From an uncultured Acidobacteriia bacterium (GTDB lineage: Bacteria; Acidobacteriota; Terriglobia; Bryobacterales; Bryobacteraceae), in the NCBI GenBank assembly GCA_903828455.1, contig CAIKMJ010000046.1:186001-250000 (forward strand): a stretch of DNA of 64,000 nucleotides. Direction: 5' to 3'. Position numbers and translations under genes: made by a program. The notes beneath the pieces were generated by a model. The model was not told where the DNA came from and did not search any database. It saw nothing but the letters and a program-made list of their open reading frames with translations. Of the stretch, positions 25,084-33,308 are shown piece by piece (position 1 is the first letter of the stretch; each line of letters opens with the position of its first letter).

Positions 25084-26328
25084 CTACGCGATCGAAGCGG
25101 CCTTCGCCGGCAGGGTCTTTGCGACAACCTGCTTGAATTCGGCGTCGGTCAGCAACTGCTTGGTCGCCATCGAGGCTTCCTTCGTTGCCATCACCACCGA
25201 CATTGCTTCTTCTTCGGTCGCATCCGAAACGCCGATGCGCTTCAGCGCCGACTTGATCGAGTCGATGCCGCTGCCCTTGCCGAGAACCACCTTCGGCGCC
25301 GGCTGGCCGACCAGATCCCAGCGATACGGGAACAGTTCGGTCGGGTTGTCCTTGCCGCAGTTTTCCCACCAGCTGGCAATGATGCCGGATTCGATCTGGA
25401 ACAGCTGATCGCCCACAACCGGACGGTTGGCCGGAACCTTGTGGCCGGAAAGCTGTTCCACCAGCTTCGCCATGCCGTACAGCTTCTCGTGCTTGATGCC
25501 CGTGTCGTAGCCGTACAGCGTCAGCAGCGCCATCGCGGTCTCTTCGATCGGCACGTTGCCGGCGCGTTCGCCGAGGCCGAGCACCGTGGAGTGGATCACT
25601 TCGACGCCTTCGGCGACCGCCATGATCGTGTTGGCAATGCCCATGCCGAAGTCCATGTGGAAGTGAGCTTCGAGACGCGTCGAAACGCGCTTCTTCACTT
25701 CGCGGACCAGGTACTGCATGGCGTGGGGCGAAACAACACCGAACGTGTCCACCAGAGCCAGAGCATCCATGTGGCCTTCGGTCGCAACGCGCAGAATGAG
25801 GTCGAGAACCCACTTCATGTCGGCGCGGCTGAAGTCGATCGGGAAGAAGACAACTTCGAGGCCCTGTTCATGCGCATACGCGGTCGACTTGATCGACAGA
25901 TCGATGGCGCGTTCGAGGGGCCACTTGTAGGCGTATTCGATGATGTGGGTGCTGGAAGGAACTTCCATCACGATGCCGGAAACGCCGCAGTCCACGGCGC
26001 GCTTCACGTCGTCCACCATGCAGCGGGAGAACGCGAAGATCTGCGGACCGAGGTTGCGCTTTACGATTTCTTTGATCGCCGCGGTGTCGGCCGGGGACAC
26101 GACCGGCATGCCGGCTTCAATGCGGTGAACACCCGCTTCGGCGAGGGATTCAGCAATGCGGATCTTGTCGTCTTTGGTGAAGATGACGCCGGTCTGCTGT
26201 TCGCCGTCGCGCAGCGTGATGTCGTGGAATTTGATCTGCTTGGGGAAGTGGAGCTGTTCGCGAACCGCGGGTTCGAAGTTCCACGGGCTGACGAACCAGT
26301 TGTCTGTTTTCCAGGGTTGTGCTGACAT
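25084..26328 (-). CDS. HMGL-like/2-isopropylmalate synthase family aldolase-type enzyme
   Basis: 414-residue TIM-barrel enzyme of the DRE-TIM metallolyase family (isopropylmalate synthase, homocitrate synthase, HMG-CoA lyase). The metal and catalytic motif ITLRDGEQQTGV is near residue 38, EAGMPVVSPAD follows, and the HxH region is EAHFHMDFGMGIANTIMA with TVLGLGERAGNVPIEE after it. There is no LeuA allosteric C-terminal domain; instead an end of about 120 residues (LFQIESGIIASWW onward, KVVLGKGSGIDSIKSALKR) resembles the linker region of homocitrate/citramalate synthases. The substrate is unknown. It is followed by a hairpin and a 2-hydroxyacid dehydrogenase gene, as expected for a small organic-acid pathway. 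Confidence 0.85.
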   Translation of the reverse strand: MSAQPWKTDNWFVSPWNFEPAVREQLHFPKQIKFHDITLRDGEQQTGVIFTKDDKIRIAESLAEAGVHRIEAGMPVVSPADTAAIKEIVKRNLGPQIFAFSRCMVDDVKRAVDCGVSGIVMEVPSSTHIIEYAYKWPLERAIDLSIKSTAYAHEQGLEVVFFPIDFSRADMKWVLDLILRVATEGHMDALALVDTFGVVSPHAMQYLVREVKKRVSTRLEAHFHMDFGMGIANTIMAVAEGVEVIHSTVLGLGERAGNVPIEETAMALLTLYGYDTGIKHEKLYGMAKLVEQLSGHKVPANRPVVGDQLFQIESGIIASWWENCGKDNPTELFPYRWDLVGQPAPKVVLGKGSGIDSIKSALKRIGVSDATEEEAMSVVMATKEASMATKQLLTDAEFKQVVAKTLPAKAASIA

Positions 26329-27147
26329 ATGTTGTTCCTGCCTAGGTTTCCTTTTCTGCTTGAAATAACGTGGGAAATTTATTACCTGATCCCCGTCAGG
26401 TTCATCGCGTCCCGCACACGCAGGGCGTCAGCCAACCCGCCAAGGAAGTACCAGTATACCAGGGCACTTCCGGCGCGTTCCGAGCGCTTCCGGCCCGGCA
26501 CATCCGCCCTCTGTCGGGCGGGCGACGCTGGCATCTCCGCCGGCGGCTACAGCAACGCCGTCCGGAACAAGCTGCGTGGCATCGGGAACACCGTGCACCC
26601 TCAGGATAGCGTGCTGCCCGTCGACCGACCGGACACGACGCGCGCAGCCGCCGTTCGCGGGGCCACAGCCGCCAAGCGCATGAAGAATATGACTTGGTGC
26701 GGAACCTGCGACCGGAATCGCGCCAGTACCGGCGGGGCCGATGCGGGCCGTATCGCACTCGCGACCTTTCGCTTCCAGCTGTCTGAGGCCTGGCAAGTGG
26801 GGTACGCGCGAGCAACAGCGGACAGCCTGGGCAAGGCGGAAGACCTAATAAAGAGGATGATGCCAGTGAATTTAATTTCCGCGGCCGCACGGAAGGGCGC
26901 GATCCGGACTGGCATTTTCATCAGGTCGGAGGGCCGTTCGCGCCGCGGGCGCGCCGTCCCGTCGGGAACTACCGGGCGGGCCAGACGCGGTCCAGGCTTA
27001 CGTTCACAGAGGTTCCGAAAACGAAACCGGCACCTCCAAAGCAATCCGCGGGATCGCTTCGAAAGTGCCGGTTTTTGTTCGAACAGTTTCTCCGCCGAGC
27101 CCGGCCGCCGCCACGCGGGCAGTGGCCGGATTCGGCAACGGAAACGC
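26329..27147. other. 0.8-kb noncoding region in the catabolic block
   Basis: No family-like protein is readable in any frame; the open frames here are Arg/Pro-rich shadows and one 737-codon plus-strand ORF that continues under the M24 gene. The region should hold the promoter of the HMGL-like gene (near 26329) and, at its other end, the M24 terminator (27024-27074). The middle (about 26400-27000) shows no clear structure. Confidence 0.6.
27024..27074 (-). terminator. Long two-part hairpin terminator after the M24 peptidase gene
   Basis: AAACCGGCAC (27024-27033) pairs with GTGCCGGTTT (27065-27074). The loop folds further as AAGCaATCC with GGATcGCTT (one mismatch). On the minus strand the tail is TCGTTTTCGG; on the plus strand TTTTTG follows. 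It ends the minus-strand M24 gene, whose stop is at 27148. Confidence 0.8.
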
Positions 27148-28512
27148 TTACTTCTTGTTCCAGGTGATGCCGGCGGGAACCACGGTAACGTCGTCCTTCG
27201 TGAAGTTGACCGGGGCGTAGATGCCGTGCGTCGGTTCCCACTTGCAGCCGGTTTCTTCCATGTGCTCCATCTGCGTGAAGACCACGGGACCGTCCTTGCT
27301 GACCAGCACGTTCTCTTCGAGACGCGAGGTCTGGCGCAGCTTCGGATGACCGGCGAAGGTCTCGATCGCGAAGTACATGTTCTCCTTGATCTCGGCCGGG
27401 AATTCCATCGAGTAACCGCGGGACATCCACATGCCTTCATACAGCGTGAGGCCGATGGAGTGAGCGAACTGCTGCAGGGTGCAGGTGCCGTAAACGTCGT
27501 CGTCGTACTGGGGGAACTTCGAGACAACGTCGGCGGTCGAGTTGCCCGGCTTCAGCATTTCGATACCGGCGTACATGGAGTCGTAGACTTCCTTGTACAG
27601 ATCGATTTCCTGCTGGTTCATCTTCTGCGCGCACTTGAAGTTGCGGACGAAGTCGATGAAGTAGCCACCCGGCCCGACGGCGTTGATGTCGACGATGACC
27701 ATGTCGCCCTGGCGGATCATCTTGTCGGTCGCCCAGCGGCGATAGGGGCTGGTGTTGCCGCCCGAGGCGACGATGATGTCATAGATGATTTCGCAGCCGC
27801 GCTCGAGCATGAACTCGTGCACCTTGGCTTCGATTTCGCGTTCACGAACGCCCGGCTTCAGCCATTCGTTCTTGATCTTCCACATGGCGGCGTCGCCGAT
27901 CGACGAGGCCATCTTCAGAAGTTCGATTTCGTCGCGGGTCTTGATCACGCGCGCGGCCGAGATAACCGGCCAGCCGTCGGTGATGTTGATGCCGGCTTCC
28001 TGGAAACCACGGAGGGCGGCCATATCGAGGTTGTCGACCGCGATGCGCTCCTTCTGCAACCCGTGTTCCTTCAGCACGTCGACGATGCCGCCGACCATTT
28101 TCTGCACCATGTGCGGCACGGCGCCTTCGGCCCACTGCCACGTCATCGCGGGGCGGATGTTGTTGCTGCCCATCCAGGGGAGATCGATGTGGGCGCAGTG
28201 GAAGTCGGATCCGGCGGTTTCAAACAGCACCGGGTCGCCCTGCGCGGGAACCACGGAGTAGCGGATGTTGATGTTGTACTTCCAGTTGCCCTGGTAAGAA
28301 CCGGTCGCGTAACGAACGTTCGCGCCGGCGTAAACGACGATGGCGCCGATGTCGCGCTTCTTCAGCTCCGCCTGGAGCTTCGCGAGGCGTTCCTTGCGCA
28401 TGCGGTCGTGATCGACGCGATACTGCCAGTCCGCGTTGTTCTGGCTATACAACCGCTTCGGGTCGTACTCGTGCGGATGCGTAATAAAGTATTGATCAAG
28501 GTTGTAGCTCAT
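27148..28512 (-). CDS. M24 family metallopeptidase (Xaa-Pro aminopeptidase/creatinase fold)
   Basis: About 454 residues. The N-terminal creatinase-type domain is followed by a pita-bread domain with the five metal ligands in place: Asp275 (VIVDINAVG), Asp287 (YFIDFVR), His351 (FAHSIGL), Glu384 (AIETFAG) and Glu399 or 400 (RLEENVLV). So it is likely an active metalloenzyme: an Xaa-Pro peptidase, a creatinase-like amidinohydrolase or a DMSP lyase-like relative. ATG 28512 is chosen because AAGGA lies just before it; the frame extends to 28602 under the kelch gene. It lies 19 bases downstream of the kelch gene. No signal peptide is seen. Confidence 0.88.
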   Translation of the reverse strand: MSYNLDQYFITHPHEYDPKRLYSQNNADWQYRVDHDRMRKERLAKLQAELKKRDIGAIVVYAGANVRYATGSYQGNWKYNINIRYSVVPAQGDPVLFETAGSDFHCAHIDLPWMGSNNIRPAMTWQWAEGAVPHMVQKMVGGIVDVLKEHGLQKERIAVDNLDMAALRGFQEAGINITDGWPVISAARVIKTRDEIELLKMASSIGDAAMWKIKNEWLKPGVREREIEAKVHEFMLERGCEIIYDIIVASGGNTSPYRRWATDKMIRQGDMVIVDINAVGPGGYFIDFVRNFKCAQKMNQQEIDLYKEVYDSMYAGIEMLKPGNSTADVVSKFPQYDDDVYGTCTLQQFAHSIGLTLYEGMWMSRGYSMEFPAEIKENMYFAIETFAGHPKLRQTSRLEENVLVSKDGPVVFTQMEHMEETGCKWEPTHGIYAPVNFTKDDVTVVPAGITWNKK

Positions 28513-28531
28513 GTTGTCCTTTTCTTCCTGA

Positions 28532-29566
28532 TTACTTCGTAAATTCGAATGCATCCACACGTGTCGTGGAGGCCAGTATGCCGGTTCCTGACGATTGTAC
28601 ATCGCCGCTTACCGCGTAGAGGCGGTTTCCAGCCACTGCGCTTGCAATTCCGTGCCGCGCGATGACCATCGGGGGTAGCGTCTCCCACGAATCGGTCGCC
28701 GGATCATATGCTTCAAAGACCCGGAATGCCGATTGGACGACGGTATCCTGCCACTCACCGCCAGCTACGTAGATCTTATCATTGTAGACTCCGAAAGCGA
28801 CGCCGCTGCGTGCCGTTGGCATGCGCGAACCCTGCGCTTCCCACATGTCGGTGGCCGGATTGTAGACTTCGACCAGGGAAATATCCGAGCTCATGGAGAT
28901 GTAGGCCGAGCCGACGCGGCCGCCGATCACGTAGATCTTCCCTTTCACCGTGCCGATGGCGACGTGGTTGCGCGGCGTGGGCATGGGAGCGCGCTCCCGC
29001 CACGTGTTGGTCTTAATGTCATATTCCTGGACCGTGGAGAGCACGTTCTGACGGGTGTGGAAGTTCAGATAGCCTTCGGTGGAGCCGGGGGCGAGAGCCG
29101 CGCCGCCGACCACGTAGATCTTGTCGCCGACCACGGTTGCCGCGGCCGCGCCGCGCGCGATGGGCATGGGGGCGAGAGCCTTCCAGCTGTCGTTCACCGG
29201 ATCGTATTCCCACGAATTATTGATCGGCACCCAGGCCGCGTCGCCGACCTTCGGATAGACGAAGCCGCCGAAGATGTAGATCTTGCCGTTGTAGTCGGTG
29301 AGCGCCAGATGGTGGGCGGGCAGCGCCATGGGCTTCTTCTTGGCCCAGGTATTGGTTGCCGGAGTGTATTCGAGCACCACGCCCGCCGGCTTCCACAGAG
29401 GAATCAGCCCGCCAAACGCGTACACTTTGCCGTTGGCGCTGGCACCGTACATTTCCTCATGTTCTTCAGGGACGGGCGCGAGATTGACCCATTTTCCCTG
29501 ACCCCACGCGAGGGGCATGGAGGCGGTGAGACCGATCAAAAAAGCCGCAATTCGGACTGATTTCAT
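28532..29566 (-). CDS. Secreted kelch-repeat beta-propeller protein
   Basis: 344 residues with a signal peptide (residues 1-22, ending PLAWGQ) and six kelch motifs whose second strand ends in the double Gly: KVYAFGG, KIYIFGG, KIYVVGG, KIYVIGG, KIYVAGG and a degenerate RLYAVSG. The first strands of the blades carry W-x-x-L/P-x-P-M-P (NTWRERAPMPTPRNHVA, DSWKALAPMPIARGAAA). Six motifs predict a six-bladed propeller. N-acetylneuraminate epimerases share the fold, but no activity can be assigned. It lies between an MFS and the M24 peptidase gene. Confidence 0.9.
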   Translation of the reverse strand: MKSVRIAAFLIGLTASMPLAWGQGKWVNLAPVPEEHEEMYGASANGKVYAFGGLIPLWKPAGVVLEYTPATNTWAKKKPMALPAHHLALTDYNGKIYIFGGFVYPKVGDAAWVPINNSWEYDPVNDSWKALAPMPIARGAAAATVVGDKIYVVGGAALAPGSTEGYLNFHTRQNVLSTVQEYDIKTNTWRERAPMPTPRNHVAIGTVKGKIYVIGGRVGSAYISMSSDISLVEVYNPATDMWEAQGSRMPTARSGVAFGVYNDKIYVAGGEWQDTVVQSAFRVFEAYDPATDSWETLPPMVIARHGIASAVAGNRLYAVSGDVQSSGTGILASTTRVDAFEFTK

Positions 29567-29690
29567 GGTGTGACTTCCGTTCCTTTAGTGATTTTTGTGG
29601 TCCGCGACTTCAGGCGGACCGAAGCGGTTCCCTCGAAGCAACCCCCGAGGATATCGGCTTCGTGTGAAAGACTCGTTAAGACCGCTCGTT

Positions 29691-29729
29691 CGATTGTAAA
29701 GCCCGATTGTAAAGCCCGATTGTAAAGCA
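29691..29729. repeat. Three tandem 13-bp units between MFS and kelch genes
   Basis: CGATTGTAAAGCC at 29691-29703 and 29704-29716, then CGATTGTAAAGCA at 29717-29729. It lies just past the stop of the upstream MFS gene (29754 on the minus strand). Confidence 0.9.
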
Positions 29730-29753
29730 AAACGCATTGGTTGGATGGAGTGG

Positions 29754-31082
29754 CTATTTTTCGACCACCGAACGTTCCGGGTCGATCAAAAACGTCCAGA
29801 CCAGCGCGCCGAAGAACATGACCCCGGCTGAGACGACGAATGGCGCAATCCAGTAGCCTCGTTCGAACAGGCCGCCGTAGATGATGGGCGTGAGCGAGGC
29901 CGCCATGGCTCCGGCCATGTTCATGACGCCGGTGACCGTGCCGCTGAACTGGCCGCCGACGTCCATGGGAACCGCCCAGGACGGGCCGATGACGAATTCG
30001 AGGAAGAAGAAAGAGATGGCGAGGCAGGCGATGGAGACTCCGGCGCTTTCCGTGAGCGCTGCCGGCACCACGAAGACTCCGGCCAGTACGAAGCCCGGCG
30101 CGGCAACGATCCGGCGGGCAAAACGGGCGTTGCCGGTGCGATGGAACGCCATGTCCGTCAGCGCGCCACCCACCAGATCTCCCAGCATGCCGGCGAAAAG
30201 CGGAATTGACCCGATAATTCCGAGGGCGGCGACAGTAAGGTGCCGGTGCTCGCGTAAATACGTGGGATACCAGGTGAGATAGAAGTTCGTACCGAAGAAG
30301 AAGCAGCAGTAGCCGAGCGCAATGGCCCACATGTTACGGGAGCCGAGAATCGTGCCCCACGGTACGGCCGGGCGGACGACGTTGAGCTGCTTGATTGTGC
30401 CATCCGGATTGAGGCCTCGGATATGCGCCAGTTCGGCCTGGTTCACGCCGGCGACTTCCTCGGGCGTGTTCTTGTAGACCAGGGCAAAGACGAGCGCCCA
30501 GACCGCGCCGAGCGAGCCGAAGACATAGAAAGTTGCACGCCATCCGAAGGCGATCAGAACCTGGCCGGCCAGAAAGGGCGTTACGGCGACGGCGAAACGG
30601 CTGAAGAAGTGCGTGGTTCCCTGAATCCGGCCGCGTTCGGACCTCGGGAACCACAACTGCATACCGCGGCTTGCGACCGGAAAAGCGCCGGCCTCGCCTA
30701 ATCCAAGCAGGATGCGCGCGCCGTAGAGCATGTTCACTCCGAGCGCCGCGCCGGTCATCACGGCGGCAACGGCTCGCCACGTCATGATGACCGTCAGGAC
30801 TTTCTTGGGACCGAAGCGGTCGCCCAGCCAGCCGGCCGGAACCTGGCCCATGGCATAGGCCCACGTGAACGCGGCCAGCACCAGCCCCATGGCGGTCTTA
30901 CTGAGGCCGAACTGCTTTGCGATCTCAGGCTGCGCGATGGAGATGTTGCTGCGATCCATGTAGCAGATCAGATACATCAGGCTGATCAGGCACAGGATCC
31001 ACCAGCGCCGGCGGGTCGGCTGGCCGTCCGGGCCAACCGGGGGGATTTCGGGCGATGAAACTTCGACTGGCCGAGAGTCCAT
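29754..31082 (-). CDS. MFS transporter of the anion:cation symporter (ACS) type
   Basis: 442 residues with twelve membrane helices. Signature segments are YMDRSNISIAQPEIAKQFGL in the first helix region, AGWLGDRFGPKKVLTV between helices 2 and 3, GLGEAGAFPVASRGMQLWFPR and RGRIQGTTHFFSRFA. These are typical of ACS-family transporters for sugar acids, phthalate or related anions. Its neighbours are a Gfo/Idh oxidoreductase 27 bases upstream and a kelch protein, so it probably imports the substrate of the block. Confidence 0.9.
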   Translation of the reverse strand: MDSRPVEVSSPEIPPVGPDGQPTRRRWWILCLISLMYLICYMDRSNISIAQPEIAKQFGLSKTAMGLVLAAFTWAYAMGQVPAGWLGDRFGPKKVLTVIMTWRAVAAVMTGAALGVNMLYGARILLGLGEAGAFPVASRGMQLWFPRSERGRIQGTTHFFSRFAVAVTPFLAGQVLIAFGWRATFYVFGSLGAVWALVFALVYKNTPEEVAGVNQAELAHIRGLNPDGTIKQLNVVRPAVPWGTILGSRNMWAIALGYCCFFFGTNFYLTWYPTYLREHRHLTVAALGIIGSIPLFAGMLGDLVGGALTDMAFHRTGNARFARRIVAAPGFVLAGVFVVPAALTESAGVSIACLAISFFFLEFVIGPSWAVPMDVGGQFSGTVTGVMNMAGAMAASLTPIIYGGLFERGYWIAPFVVSAGVMFFGALVWTFLIDPERSVVEK

Positions 31083-31109
31083 AGAGCTCCTTCGCCCGAA
31101 TGCGGCGGA

Positions 31110-32171
31110 TTACCGAAGCGCCGGTTCCAGTTCGGGAACGGTGTTGTGCACGATGTCGACCGGACGGCCGGTTTCGGCCGAAAGGTCTGCCGCGCGATAG
31201 ACCATCATCGCGAGCCGTGCCTGTTCGCCGGTAACGAGCGGCTGCTTGCCGGTCGCCACGCATTCGAGGAAGTGCAGCGTTTCGGCTTCCATCGGGCCGG
31301 CGTAGACGTGATTCACTTTTTCGCCGGGCATGGTGGAGATGGGGTTCTGGATGCCCTGCGTCATGGTGGTGACGTAGACGTCGCGATGCGTGTCGTCCAC
31401 CATCACAGCGCCTTCGGTGCCGACGACTTCGATCCAGGTGGAGGAGAAGTTCGGATACGCCGGCGGCAGGACCCAGCCCGCGCCGATGTTGAACACGCAG
31501 CCGTCATCCATGGTGACGATGATGAAGACGCTGTCGGGCACGTTGTACTGGCCCTTCATGATCTTGTGGACTTCCTGCGCGTACACGCGTACCGGCTTGC
31601 GCGGTTCGAGGCACCACAGAACAAAATCGATGTCGTGGGTCGCTTCCATGGCGGCGGGCGAGAGCTTCACGCGGCCACCGATCTTGCGGCCGAGGTTGCG
31701 GGTGATGTGGCGGCTGACGAGAGCGCTGCAGGGCTCGCCGATGGTGCCATCCATGATGCTGCGCTTCACGTACGCGAACTTGGGGTTGAAACGCTGCGAG
31801 TAGCCGATGGTGAAGCTGAGATTCTTTGCCTTCGCGAGGGCGATCAGCTCATCGGCCTCTTCCATTTCCATGGCGATGGGCTTTTCGAGGAACACGTGCT
31901 TGCCGGCGAGCAGGCTTTCCTTGGCGATCGGGTAGTGGGTCGGTTCCGGCGTGGTGGAAATCATCACCGCGTCGATGTTCGGATTGGCGACGATGCCGCG
32001 GTAGTCCGTGCTGGCCGTAACAGGGTTGGTCTGGGCGACCATTTCCTTCAGGCGCTCTTCCTTAATTTCCGCGATGTGGAGTTCGTTCACCCACGGGCTG
32101 GTGGAAGCGGCCACGGCACGGATGCCTCCGCACCAGCCGGTCCCGATGATACCTACATTGATCTGTTTCAT
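31110..32171 (-). CDS. Gfo/Idh/MocA-family NAD(P)-dependent oxidoreductase
   Basis: 353 residues. The N-terminal Rossmann fold begins NVGIIGTGWCGGIRAVAAS, with the family motif FLEKPIAMEMEEADELIALA (the EKP Lys is catalytic). The C-terminal alpha/beta domain runs from about residue 125 (GYSQRFNPKFAYVKRSIMDG, with ATHDIDFVLWCLEP). The substrate is a cyclitol or sugar-type alcohol by analogy with inositol dehydrogenase. It is close to the MFS gene downstream, suggesting a shared transcript. Confidence 0.9.
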   Translation of the reverse strand: MKQINVGIIGTGWCGGIRAVAASTSPWVNELHIAEIKEERLKEMVAQTNPVTASTDYRGIVANPNIDAVMISTTPEPTHYPIAKESLLAGKHVFLEKPIAMEMEEADELIALAKAKNLSFTIGYSQRFNPKFAYVKRSIMDGTIGEPCSALVSRHITRNLGRKIGGRVKLSPAAMEATHDIDFVLWCLEPRKPVRVYAQEVHKIMKGQYNVPDSVFIIVTMDDGCVFNIGAGWVLPPAYPNFSSTWIEVVGTEGAVMVDDTHRDVYVTTMTQGIQNPISTMPGEKVNHVYAGPMEAETLHFLECVATGKQPLVTGEQARLAMMVYRAADLSAETGRPVDIVHNTVPELEPALR

Positions 32172-32301
32172 ATTCGTTGTTCTCCCTGCGAGGTTGTGCC
32201 GGACCAGCTTAAAAAAGGCCCGAACTTTTTATCATAGTCACTGCTTGTAAATGCGCGGCCCGAAAACAAGGCAATATTGTTAAGATTCGTTAATTTCCAG
32301 C

Positions 32302-33237
32302 TTAACGGATCGCGATGGGAGCGATGGTGGAGCCGGTCCCGCCCTTAATTTTCAACGGCTGCACGATGAAGGCGAACTCCCAGGCTTTTTGGGCGGCGAG
32401 TTCGTCGAGCTTCAGGCTTTCCACCAGGTGGATGCCGTTGACGACGAGCAGGATCTGGTGGACCGGTTCGTTGAGCAGCGGGTCCGGATTATGGACCACT
32501 TCGACCGACCAGTTGTCCGAACCGATCAGCATGGGATTCTGCTTCACCAGCCACTCGGCCGCGCCGATGCCGATGCCCGGAGCGGTTTTCAGGTAGCGCG
32601 CGTTGTCTTTGATCCACAAACGGCCCCAGCCGGTGTTGACGATCACGGCGTCGCCAGGCTGCAGGGTCAGATTTTCGCGTTTCAATGCGTCCTGAAGATC
32701 CTGCGCGGTGATTTCGTACTCGTCGGGGAGGATTTCGACTCCCTTGAGGGCGGCCACGTCGATGAGCACGCCGCGCGTCATCAGCGTGCCCGTGTTTTCG
32801 ATGCCGAGCTTTGTGAATCCGGTACGGGTGGCGGTTTCATCGAGCCGGAAGCAGTTGTAGAGGCTGTTGCCGATGGACTGGTGCGTAAACCCATCGATCT
32901 GCGTACCGACCTGGCCGAGTTCGCTGACGACGAGCTCTTCGTTGGCCTCGCGCTGATTGGTGCCGGTGGTGATGTTGGTGCGCTTGACGAAGACGTCGAA
33001 CCGCCGGTTGCCGTAGAAGGGAATTTCGGAAGAAAGATCGAAGCCGAGTTCGAATTTTTCGCCGGTGCGGATCAGGCGCGCCGCACGGAGCGTGTTCTCC
33101 GGCGTCATGAGATTGCCGGAGCCGCGCTGGTCGCCGGCGCCCCATTTGGAGGGACAGCGGTCGGTTTCCGCCGGCGGCTTCCAGGTTTGAGCGGACAGAC
33201 AAACCGGGGCCAGCGCGAGGAGCAGCAGCAGTCTCAT
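32302..33237 (-). CDS. Secreted cyclase-family (kynurenine formamidase-like) protein
   Basis: 311 residues with a signal peptide (LLLLLALAPVCLSAQ). The metal-binding motif is VGTQIDGFTHQS, where the usual HxGTHxDxPxH has Gln instead of the first His after GT and Phe-Thr for the Pro; the later Asp/His residues are kept. A second conserved part is LMTRGVLIDVAALKG and the end is TGSTIAPIAIR. It would be a metal-dependent hydrolase of amide or lactone type, outside the cytoplasm. The altered motif makes the activity doubtful. Confidence 0.85.
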   Translation of the reverse strand: MRLLLLLALAPVCLSAQTWKPPAETDRCPSKWGAGDQRGSGNLMTPENTLRAARLIRTGEKFELGFDLSSEIPFYGNRRFDVFVKRTNITTGTNQREANEELVVSELGQVGTQIDGFTHQSIGNSLYNCFRLDETATRTGFTKLGIENTGTLMTRGVLIDVAALKGVEILPDEYEITAQDLQDALKRENLTLQPGDAVIVNTGWGRLWIKDNARYLKTAPGIGIGAAEWLVKQNPMLIGSDNWSVEVVHNPDPLLNEPVHQILLVVNGIHLVESLKLDELAAQKAWEFAFIVQPLKIKGGTGSTIAPIAIR

Positions 33238-33255
33238 TTGGTGACTATCTTCTCA

Positions 33256-33307
33256 GGCGGTTGATGCAGACGGTTGATTCGGGCGGTTGATTCAAGCGGT
33301 CGGGCGC
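33256..33307. repeat. 13-bp tandem units between sulfatase and cyclase genes
   Basis: GGCGGTTGATGCA (33256-33268), GACGGTTGATTCG (33269-33281), GGCGGTTGATTCA (33282-33294), and a degraded AGCGGTCGGGCGC (33295-33307). They fill nearly all of the 71-base gap between the sulfatase stop and the cyclase start. Confidence 0.85.
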
Positions 33308-33308
33308 A

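Noticed and set aside
26329-28542. 737-codon plus-strand ORF
   Set aside because: It is antisense to the M24 gene and has no domain; high GC gives long shadow frames.
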